Origin: Charina bottae
Taxonomy: Eukaryota > Chordata > Lepidosauria > Squamata > Charinaidae
Length of the DNA stretch: 64,000 nucleotides
Assembly: GCA_023362775.1 (NCBI GenBank)
Contig: JALMGJ010000002.1
Coordinates: forward strand, 37,597,914 to 37,661,913
Direction of reading: 5' to 3'
Part shown: positions 1 to 10,744 of the stretch, one piece after another
Layout: each line of letters opens with the position of its first letter
Numbering within the stretch: position 1 is the stretch's first letter
Program-made: the position numbers and the translations under genes
The notes under the pieces: generated by a model
Seen by the model: the letters and a program-made list of their open reading frames with translations, nothing else
Database searches by the model: none
Told to the model about the DNA's origin: nothing

Positions 1-32
1 TAAATATCTTGGCAAAATCACAGAAGAACATA

Positions 33-470
33 CGGGTAGTCCTTGCTTAACGACCATTTGTTTAGTGACAGTTACAATGGTGCTAAATCCAACTTGCGGC
101 TGGTCCTCACAGTTAACGACTGTCACAGCGTCCTGTGGTCACATGATCATGATCCAGCCACTTGGCAACTGGTTCATATTTACAACCGTCGCAGCGTACT
201 GCAATCATGTGATTGAGTCCCCCTTTGGGGGAGATGGGCGGTGATAGAAATGTGACAAATAAATAAATAAATTGCCTTTTTCGACCTTCTCAGCCAGCTT
301 CCAGCAAGCAAACTCCATGGGGAACTATGTGGTTTGCTTAATGACCATGTGATTCACTTAATGACCACCGCAAAAATGGTCATGAAATCGGGTCAGATTC
401 GCTTAATGACCACATTACTTAGCGACCAAAATTCCGGTCCCAGTTGTGGTTGTTAAGCAAGGGCTACCTG
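33..470. mobile_element. TA-flanked MITE, family A, with an inserted L2-like tail
   Basis: Starts CGGGTAGTCCTTGC and ends GGGCTACCTG, imperfect terminal inverted repeats flanked by TA on both sides. The interior repeats 'ttaatgaccac/tagcgacc' motifs. At about 208-270 a short L2-like 3' tail (gggggagatgggcggtgata then taaataaataaa) interrupts it. Non-coding. TA duplication suggests Tc1/mariner-type mobilisation. Confidence 0.75.
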
Positions 471-939
471 TAATAAGGATGTATGTGTGGGCCACATTTT
501 AAATGATCTGTAAACAAATCTGCTTTTGTTCTCATCTTTTGTTTCTCTTAAAGACACATAGAAGTGGCTCCAACAGCCTATAAAGAGATTCTGTACAGAT
601 TTGCAAAATTTATTTTGTATAATATATTATTTCATGCAATCTTTTGTTTTATTAATTCATTTTCTATCCTACCTTTCCATCCATTAGCAAGCTCACGGTA
701 GCTATCAGCACATTATGATAATAGTATTTAAAAACAAAAGTATATATTTGAAAATTGTTTAAAATATACAAATGTTAATAGCTTAGCTGAATGAAACAGA
801 AATGATGAAATGTGTCCATTAATTATTCAGAGGGGTCTTTTCTTTAATGCTAGCTGTGCCATTCTCCTACTTACATTCTCAATAACGTGCACAAATCTCA
901 GACTGAGAGGAGTTTAACTAAGGCAATCTTAGTGTAGTA

Positions 940-1444
940 CAGCCACTCCTTGTTTAGCAACTACCTCGGTTAGCAACCATTCACAAATATGACAGTAATA
1001 AACGGTAATAAAAAATTCATTTTCTGAGCAATGTGTGCATTTACAACCAAATTTCATGTGCCTGACAACAAAAACCTTCAGTGTGAAACTGATTAAGGTC
1101 TAGTCAGTTTCAGGCAGCAGTTGAGGGTTCTAATCAACTAATTAAGGCCACAGAGCTGAGCTTGTTAACTTGACCTTAGCACTTTTTAGGGACACACTGC
1201 ACTGTGGAGAAAAGCAGCTCATGAAGAGATATAGCTTGTTTAAGCAATCTCTCCGCCCTGCGAGGGGGGAAAAAAAAATAAAACGGGTCAGGCAAAGAAC
1301 ACTGCGAGAGAACTTTTATCTGAATGAGATGGCAGCAACCAGTGATCTTCGCAGCGTCTCTCTCCAGTCATGTTCACTTAGCGACCATTTCATTTAACGA
1401 CCAAGTCATTGGACCGGAATGCAGTCAATAACAAGGAGAGGGTG
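940..1444. mobile_element. TA-flanked MITE, family B
   Basis: Ends CAGCCACTCCTTGTT (left) and AACAAGGAGAGGGTG (right) form imperfect inverted repeats with TA outside each. The interior has 'tagcgaccatttcatttaacgacc' style sequence related to family A. The 75-codon ORF inside is not credible coding sequence. Confidence 0.6.
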
Positions 1445-1458
1445 TAGTAATTATTGCA

Positions 1459-1459
<1 letters not shown>

Positions 1460-1506
<47 letters not shown>
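1460..1506. repeat. (TTA)n microsatellite
   Basis: About 15 units of TTA, ending 27 bp before an ABCF1 exon. Confidence 0.9.
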
Positions 1507-1532
1507 TTAATCCCCTTCTGTTCCTCTTTCAG

Positions 1533-1657
1533 TTATCTCCAGACATGGAAGAAAACCCTTCTCATTGTTTCCCATGACCAGGGATTCTTGGATGATGTGT
1601 GCACAGATATCATCCACTTGGACATGCAGAAGCTTTTCTACTACCGGGGAAACTATA
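1533..1657 (+). CDS. ABCF1: ABCF1 exon: end of first ABC cassette
   Basis: Acceptor ...ctctttcag before 1533 and donor gtgagt at 1658. It encodes [20 protein letters not shown] and onward, containing the H-loop (switch) histidine of the first nucleotide-binding domain. It ends on the first base of a Met codon completed by the next exon. Confidence 0.95.
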
Positions 1658-4600
1658 GTGAGTGGGTAGGGGAAGATGGCTTCGTTCTATAAATCGAATT
1701 AAATAAATAAATAAGGTGAAACATACAGGAACTAGGGAGCCCAGCTGGCAAACACATAAAGTGTGTAATTCTTGGGTTCCTAATGTGGAAATCTATATCC
1801 ATTTCAAATCACAAAGTTCAAATGTTTGATTTTAAAATCAATTTTAAAGAAATGTTTTTAAAATGATACACCCACTCTGAAGTCACGAAGAGTCGGAAGC
1901 GACTGAACAAATAAACAACAAACACCCACTCTTAATTAAAGTCAAGAGTTTTGAAGTGCTGGGTCTTCTTTTTGCTGTGTGGGAAAATGCCCAGTGTGCC
2001 AAGCTGCCGTGCTTCAGATATTGAGCCAGTTCCCTGTAACAATTCTTAAAGCTGCTGCATGTGACTTACACATTTTTCCTGCTTTAGGGCAAGAGCCCAG
2101 GGCGGAATTTAATGTTTTGTTTCTCCCTTGCCAAGACAGACAGAAGGGGGGTTGTTGCAAAGATGGCAGAAGACCCGGCCCGTGGCTGCTGGAAAGAACT
2201 CCGGGATGCGGCTGTTTTAGGGGTCACCTTAACTTTAATGAGTTGCTTCCTTCAAAGAGCTGTATTATACTTTTTTCAGACTTCTTTGGAAGCCTGAAGA
2301 ATGAGAGGCTGCTTTAAAGAATAGGTTCAAGGCTCATGCTTGGGTGAGGTTCAAAATACTGTTTCCGAATTATTTCCCAGCATGCACAGTCCTAAGCAAG
2401 CCTCATTATGGGCTCATCAAATCTACCCCCTTGCCAAATTCTCTGCATCAGTCCCGAATCAAATGGATTGACATTCCAGAAGGGGAAAGGAAGGGAGTGC
2501 AATGGTTGAAGCAAACTGGATTTGGATCATAAAAATGATTTGCAGGTAGTCCTTGATTTACGACCACAATTGGGACTGGAACTTCTGTTGCTAAGCGAGG
2601 TAGTTGTTAAGTGAGTCATGCCCAATTTTACGACCTTTTTTGCTGTGGTTGTTAAGCAAATCACCATGTCATTAAGTGAATCGCCACAGTCGTTAAGCAA
2701 ATCTGGCTTCCCCCATCTTACAGGGAAGGGAGATCTGAAGTGGCCGGGCACGCACTGAATGTGCTCCTCGTCATTCTGTTCTTTGGTTCTAAGCATCAAT
2801 CTTTTCCCCTTGACTGACTGATGGCTTGGGGGCTTCTCTGTTTTAAAAAAAGGTAGATTTATTTGTTTTATTGCAGAGTCAGGGCCAACCGTAGATTGAC
2901 AAGCGCAAGTCTGCCTCTTCCCCCGTTCAATGATACCAAGCTGTACTGCCGGGTGGGGGTGGGGAAATAGGCTCACCTCGGTGTCGTATTTTTGTCTCTT
3001 TCCCTGACAGTGACTTTCAAGAAGATGTATCAGCAGAAACAGAAGGAGCTGCTCAAACAGTATGAGAAGCAAGAGAAGAAGCTCAAAGACCTGAAGGCCG
3101 GGGGAAAGTCAACAAAGCAGGCAGTAAGTGTCTAGCTGGGCCAAGGTATAGGACCTGCCAACTCAGGAATGTTGCGCAATTACAGTCTTCTCCTCTTCAC
3201 TAAAGTGGCCTGAGGAAGCAGGATGGTTACGCTGAATTAAATCTGCAGAACAAGACGCTGCAGTATTTTCCCACTCTGGATATCGAAACTACAACTACAG
3301 GTAGTCCTCATTTAGCGACCACAATTGGGACCAGCAATTTGGTCATTAAGCGAGCGAAGTGGTCACTAAGTGAAACCACAACTGTGCTTATGATCTTACT
3401 TCAGCTTTGATTTGCTTTACAGACCTGCAAAGGTCGTAAATGTGAGGATTGGTTGTGAAGTTACTTTTTCATCACCATCGTAACTCTGAACGGTCGCTAA
3501 ATGAGGCGGTCTCTAAACAAGGACCACCTGTAATCGTTATAAAAATCTCACCTTGAGTTCTCTGAGGTTAGGCCAGAACTCTTCTTCCAGCAGGGAAGTT
3601 GAGAGAAGATTGACTCTCATAAGTGAGTTTCCCATTTTGTGCAGGCTTATTTGAAAGCGAGTGTCCTTGATCACAGGAGCGCTTACATCTGAAGTCTGTG
3701 GCTTGAATCATGTCAACTGGATTTCAAAATGATTGAATGACATGATTCAAGCCACAGACTGTTCCACCTGGATGACTGAGAACCTTCATCGACATATTAC
3801 ATCTGAAGGGATGTACAAACAAAGGCACTACGGAGTCCTTGGTGCTCTCTGAGCTTGGCTGTTGGCTTGCAGACGTTTCATTGCCCGACTAGGCAACATC
3901 TTCAGTGCGAGAAGGGAGTGGGGTTTGCTCTCCACCCCAGTCCCTTCTCGCACTGAAGATGTTGCCTAGCCGGGCAGTGAAACGTCTGCAAGCCAACAGC
4001 CAAGCTCAGAGAGCACCAAGGACTCCACAGTTCAACCCTGAGCTACAGATATTTTCCATCAGATGTTTCACTACCCAACTAGGTAACATCATCATCGCTT
4101 TTCAGCATTCTGACATTCCAGCTTAATTGGGGATGCTAAGTAACACAGCTGTACCCTTTAATCTGGGAGATGCACCCTGAAACCCCTTCTGACTGTACTA
4201 ACAGAATCGGCGGTCCAGTTTTCTGCCCGTTCAGGATTGGAAAATCTGAGATCACCCGTGGGAAGAGCTAACTCCCACTCCGCCGGAAATCCCGAGCCCT
4301 GCCCACTTGGCGCTATCAGAATTCCTGCCATGGCTCTCAGCACTAAAGAAAAAGAACTTCCCCTCTTGAAAAAGATGTTTCTGCCCCCCCCCCATCTGTC
4401 TCCCCCTGCACCCAAAATAAGAGAAGGGCTGCCTGTTCCTCCTCTAACCTGTCTTGCTTGGCCCAGGAAAAGCAGACCAAGGAGGCCCTGACGCGGAAGC
4501 AACAGAAATGCCGCAAGAAGAACCTGGACGAAGAGTCCAGCGAGGCCCCCGAGCTCCTGAAACGGCCAAAGGAGTACACAGTGAAGTTCACCTTTCCAGA

Positions 4601-7600
4601 CCCACCGCCTCTTGCCCCACCCATTCTGGGCCTCCACGGTACGGCTCCTCTTTGGGCAGGGCAAATTGTGAGGAAGGGGGTGCAGGGGCAGGATTAGGGG
4701 CCTTCTGAGGGGTGAATGGCTTCCTAAAAAAAAGCCTCCGGATCAACTGTTCTGAACTCTGTTTCCTTTTTCTTCAAGCCATTAGAGGAAGGTGAGGGCA
4801 TCTGAACTTCTGGCTGTCGCTAAACTACAATTCCCAGCGTCCCTTGCCACCAACCAGGCTGGCTGAGGTAGCTGGGAGTTACAGCCCAGCAGGGGAGGGA
4901 TGCTTGACTTCTTGTGGGCGGAGACCTCCTGCCTGGCAGCCGTGTGTCTTAGGTTCAGGTCCTGCCTTGGTTTTTGCCGATCCAAGGTGGCCAGGGCAGG
5001 ATATTGCCCCTGGGTTGCTAATGAATGCAGAAAGAATCGGAGAGATTTATGCTGCTCACTTAGCTTCCCCAGTGCTGGAAAAATAGCAGGGTGTCTGCAT
5101 GTGCCAAGAACCGCCCAGAGTCCCCTTGTGGGAGTTGGGCGATGATAAGTCTAATAAATAAATAAAATAAAATAAAATAAAATAAACTGGATCAATAGGA
5201 TGAGTCTATCTGCCACCTTTCGGAATTAGTGGGGTGGGGGGATCAGGTACCAGGGGCACTATTGGATTTCCCCTGCTTTGGGATTCCTAAGGACTCCTCC
5301 GGTCTTGCCTTCCCATCGTGCTTGCAGCTAATAGCCCCTGCCCAGAGGGAGGAGCTGCCTCCGTAACTGCTGCAACACGTGCACACTGGCTCTGCTGGAG
5401 GCATCTTCGGTAGAGAGTGGCCAGCTCTGAGGTACTTTTCAGAACGGGTTACTGATCTCTTACGATTGTATTATCTGCTAGGGATGGGGGCCCCAGAGCG
5501 GCTTGTATACAGTCAGCGGGCCAGTTCGAAGCAAAGCTTTGAGGCTCTCAATCCAGAAGACTTCATCAAGATGGGATGGGGAAGAATGAGCTGAAAAACC
5601 CGAAGTACCTCAGGTCCAAATTCTGACTGTTCAGTCGAAGCTCTGCCGTTACAACCAGCTGGGCTGAGAACTGGCCTTTCCGTCTGGCCGTTCTCGCCGT
5701 TGTTCCTCTAAACTCTGCTTTCGTGTTCTTGAGAAAACATTTTTTTTCCTTTTGATCCGTGTTCCTCTTTTAGGCGTGGACTTCAGTTATGAAGGGCAGA
5801 AGCCCCTTTTCAAAAACTTGGACTTCGGGATTGACATGGAATCACGAAGTAAGTGACGTGGAAGGAGAGACGAGACCGTTTGTTTGTTTATCAAATTTAG
5901 TCACCACCCGTCTCACTCAGAGAGCGACTGGGCAGTTTACGTAAAACAGGAATAAAATATTAGTTAAAATACAATAAAAGAATACAATAAAAACAATCTT
6001 CTTAATACATCATATATTCCAAGAGGTGGATGGTAAAAAGTTTTTAATTTAATTTCCAGGGAGCGTCTTCAGGGCGCTAACCACCCCCCAGGGCTGGTTA
6101 CCCCTCCTCAAACCCCACACGAGATGGCAGAGCCAGGTCTTCACTCCTTTCCTGAAGGCCAGGAGAGTGGGGACTCACCTCGCCTCAGTGGGGAAGAGTG
6201 TTCCATAGGGCGGGGGCAACGGCAGAGAAGGCCCTCTTCCTGTGACCCGCCAGATGACATTCTTTTGGAGATGGGACCCGAAACATGCCCTCTCTGCCTG
6301 ACCGGGTGGGACGGGTCGATGCAATGGGGATGAGGCGGTCCCTCAGGTAACGTGGCCCCATGCCACGTAGGGCTTTAAAGGTGATAACCAACACCTTGAA
6401 TTGGACCCGGAAGCAGACTGGCACCCAATGCAGCTCCCGCAGCAAAGGTGTTACGTGTGCCATCCTTGGGGCACCTAAAATTGCTCACACGGCCTCATTC
6501 TGAACCAGCTGTAGCTTCCGGATACCCTTCAAGGGTAGCCCCATGTAGAGCGCATTGCAGTAGTCTATACGGGAGATGACTAGGGCATGAGTGACTGACC
6601 GGAGGGCTTCCCAATCCAGGAAGTTTTAATGCTCTCGGCCTTCTGTTTGTGTTTCTTGGTTTCTAAGGGGGAAATCCTCATCAGGACTTTTTCTTTTTAA
6701 TAATTTAAAAGTGCTGCAGCTGGGAAAAGTCACTTCTGGCTCCTGCTTTTGATGTAGTTCTCTTTATTGAAAGATGGCGGGGGGGGAGTCAGTTTCCAAA
6801 AAAGAAAATGTCTGCCTGGCACTGTCTTGTTATTAACGATAATCCTTCTCCCTCCCTTTTTTCTGCCTCTCAGTCTGTATCGTGGGCCCCAATGGGGTGG
6901 GGAAAAGTACACTACTATTGCTGTTGACTGGGAAGCTGACACCGGTAAGTCCCGTCCGCTCAACCTTGGCTCCTCTTGATGTTGATTGTCCTTGCCTGAG
7001 ATTCCCTTTTCTGTGTTTTGGACCCCTGTTGCTTGAACCCCAAATGAGTGCAACTTATTATTGGGAAGTATAGTAGTATGAGTCCGTTAAAAATCGCTTC
7101 TGCTTTAATCTGATGGGATTGCAGAGAAGAGGACCAAGGCATTGGTAACCTCCCGTTTTGTTTTCCTTTTTATCTTTCCAGACCAGAGGAGAAATGAGGA
7201 AAAACCACAGGCTAGTAAGTGTTGGTGAGATTTCGGTTGGGATGTTGTGGGAAGGCAGCGTACGGTTTGAGGGGGGTTATAAAGCAGGGCTAGAAGCCAC
7301 GTTGGGAAGCCTTTGGTCGTAGGAAGCAGTGCGCACATGCAGTTGTTGTCCGCTGTTGGCGTCCTCTGCTTGGAGAGGGGATGGTTTGATTGCAGGGTAT
7401 CCAATACACCTGTTGGTCTTTCACATGTTAGCATGTCTGCACGCAGCGTGCTTACTCGTGTCCTCAACTTGGTGGCTGATATCCAGAGTGAGACCTCATC
7501 ACACGGTTTGGAGACTGTGATTTCAGGACAGCACCATGTCCTCAATTAGAATGAGGCAACCTAGTTATTTCCTAGCCCACGTTTTGGATTCCACCTCCCA

Positions 7601-8703
7601 TCGCCCCAGCCAGCATGAGCCAGTGGCAAGGGGTTGTGGAAGTTCTAGTCCAGAATATTTGGAAGGCACCTGTCAGCCTTCACCCTGGTCAAAATGAGTT
7701 GGATGAAATAGAAATGCAGAGGGTTTCAGAAGCAGAATCACAGAAGACACCCTGAGATGCCAGCTGTGGCCTTGGGAGGTGTGAATGATGTGTTAAGTTT
7801 GAGTGCCCGTTTGAGTGAGGTTTCATCCAATTTTCCCCTTTTCTCCTGGTAGAAAGTCGGCTTCTTCAACCAGCAATACGCCGATCAGCTGAATATGCAG
7901 GAAACAGCGACGGAATATCTTCAGCGCAATTTCAACCTGCCCTATCAAGATGCCCGTAAATGTCTGGGGCGGTTTGGCCTTGAGAGCCATGCCCACACCA
8001 TCCAGATTTGCAAGCTGTCTGGTACGGGAAGCATTTCTTGGGAGAAGGGAAGAGGGGATGATGGGTCAAGAGCGTCCCAAGAAAGGATGGGGGCTGCTAG
8101 CGTAGCTTTCCCCACCTTGGACGTTCCAGATGTGTTGGATAATAAAAGTGATAGCCCATCCCATCTGGAGGGCACCAAGTACTGGAGCTTCAGTGCATGA
8201 TAGTCCATCTATGCCTTGAGCAAGCAGGCTGGAGAGTGGGTGGATGTTGCTCAACACGGACAGCCTTCAAAAGGACTTGGTGGGGTCTTGCAAAGCTCAG
8301 AAGCTCTGGCCCCAAGCCCTGTCCTTCCAAATGTCCCGTCCTTTCAAATACTGGCGGCAGGATTCTATCTGCATCGGCTTTGGGGAAGCAGGCATGTTCT
8401 TGCTAATCTTCCAGTTCTTCCCCTATCTCTCGTTTTTTTTCCCATTACCAGGGGGACAAAAAGCCCGTGTAGTATTTGCTGAACTGGCTTGTAGAGAGCC
8501 AGATGTCCTCATTTTGGTGAGTTATCATCTTATCTACAATAATCTATATTGAAGTCTATAATATTTTCTCCCCAGGAAACCCAAATCATCATCTTGTCTC
8601 CTTCAGCACTAGCATGTTTCATAGGGTATCGGCACTATTAGCACTATTGTCCCATTGTAGAAGCAGAGAACAATAAAAAGCCAAGAGTCCTTTAAATGTT
8701 TGT

Positions 8704-8787
<84 letters not shown>

Positions 8788-8916
8788 TTCTCCTTCCTTC
8801 CTTCCTTCCTTCCTTCCTTCCTTCCTTCCTTCCTTATTTATTTATTTATTTATTTATATTTTGTCCCATTGTAGAAGCAGAGAACAATAAAAAGCCAAGA
8901 GTCCTTTAAATGTTTT

Positions 8917-8987
<71 letters not shown>

Positions 8988-10657
8988 CTTTCCTTCCTTC
9001 CTTCCTTCCTTCCTTCCTTCCTTCCTTCCTTCCTTCCATATATATATACAGTGGGGCAAAAAAGTATTTAGTCAGCCACCAATTGTGCAAGTTCTCCCAC
9101 TTAAAAAGATGAGAGAGGCCTGTAATTGACATCATAGGTAGACCTCAACTATGAGAGACAAAATGAGAAAACAAATCCAGACAATCACATTGTCTGATTC
9201 AGAAAGAATTTATTTGCAAATTATGGTGGAAAATAAGTATTTGGTCAATATCAAAAGTTCATCTCAATACTTTGTTATATATCCTTTGTTGGCAATGACA
9301 GGGGTCAAACGTTTTCTGTAAGTCTTCACAAGGTTGGCACACACTGTTGCTGGTATGTTGGCCCATTCCTCCATGCAGATCTCCTCTAGAGCAGTGATGT
9401 TTTGGGGCTGTCGCTGGGCAACACAGACTTTCAACTCCCTCCAAAGGTTTTCTATGGGGTTGAGATCTGGAGACTGGCTAGGCCACTCCAGGACCTTGAA
9501 ATGCTTCTTACGAAGCCACTCCTTCGTTGCCCGGGCGGTGTGTTTGGGATCATTGTCATGCTGAAAGACCCAGCCACGTTTCATCTTCAATGCCCTTGCT
9601 GATGGAAGGAGGTTTGCACTCAAAATCTCACGATACATGGCCCCATTCATTCTTTCCTGTACACGGAACAGTCGTCCTGGTCCCTTTGCAGAGAAACAGC
9701 CCCAAAGCATGATGTTGCCACCCCCATGCTTCACAGTAGGTATGGTGTTCTTTGGATGCAACTCAGCACTCTCCCCCCTCCAAACACGATGAGTTGTGTT
9801 TCTACCAAACAGTTCTACTTTGGTTTCATCTGACCATATGACATTCTCGCAATCCTCTTCTGGATCATCCAAATGCTCTCTAGCAAACTTCAGACGGGCC
9901 CGGACATGTACTGGCTTAAGCAGGGGGACACGTCTGGCACTGCAGGATCTGAGTCCCTGGCGGCGTAGTGTGTTACTGATGGTAGCCTTTGTTACGTTGG
10001 TCCCAGCTCTCTGCAGGTCATTCACTAGGTCCCCCCGTGTGGTTCTGGGATTTTTGCTCACCGTTCTTGTGATCATTTTGACCCCACGGGGTGAGATCTT
10101 GCATGGAGCCCCAGATCGAGGGAGATTATCAGTGGTCTTGTATGTCTTCCATTTTCTAATTATTGCTCCCACAGTTGATTTCTTCACACCAAGCTGCTTG
10201 CCTATTGCAGATTCAGTCTTCCCAGCCTGGTGCAGGTCTACAATTTTGTTTCTGGTGTCCTTCGACAGCTCTTTGGTCTTCACCATAGTGGAGTTTGGAG
10301 TGTGACTGTTTGAGGTTGTGGACAGGTGTCTTTTATACTGATAACAAGTTCAAACAGGTGCCATTACTACAGGTAATGAGTGGAGGACAGAGGAGCCTCT
10401 TAAAGAAGAAGTTACAGGTCTGTGAGAGCCAGAAATCTTGCTTGTTTGTAGATGACCAAATACTTATTTTCCACCATAATTTGCAAATAAATTCTTTCCG
10501 AATCAGACAATGTGATTGTCTGGATTTGTTTTCTCATTTTGTCTCTCATAGTTGAGGTCTACCTATGATGTCAATTACAGGCCTCTCTCATCTTTTTAAG
10601 TGGGAGAACTTGCACAATTGGTGGCTGACTAAATACTTTTTTGCCCCACTGTATGTA

Positions 10658-10744
<87 letters not shown>

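Larger units (their letters stand above)
9049..10651 (-). mobile_element. Complete Tc1-family DNA transposon (1603 bp)
   Basis: Bounded by CAGTGGGGCAAAAAAG and its complement CTTTTTTGCCCCACTG, with TA at 9047-9048 and 10652-10653. Terminal inverted repeats of 199 bp (9049-9247 and 10453-10651) differ at one position (9201). The one long gene between them is on the minus strand. It is inserted in the ABCF1 intron between exons 8452-8516 and 10875-10947. All parts for an autonomous element are present by sequence; activity is not shown. Confidence 0.96.

Noticed and set aside
2527..3072. 181-codon minus-strand ORF
   Set aside because: It is antisense to an ABCF1 exon and a MITE fragment; the exon on the plus strand is clearly the real coding sequence.
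6185..6463. A 92-codon ORF that might be a host gene
   Set aside because: The same protein segment recurs at 17914-18900, 33044-33334 and 55439-55912 with LINE tails; it is part of an L2-like RT.
8696..9059. ORFs rich in FLSFF, SLSLS or KERKKERK
   Set aside because: Direct translations of CTTT/CT/CCTT microsatellites.
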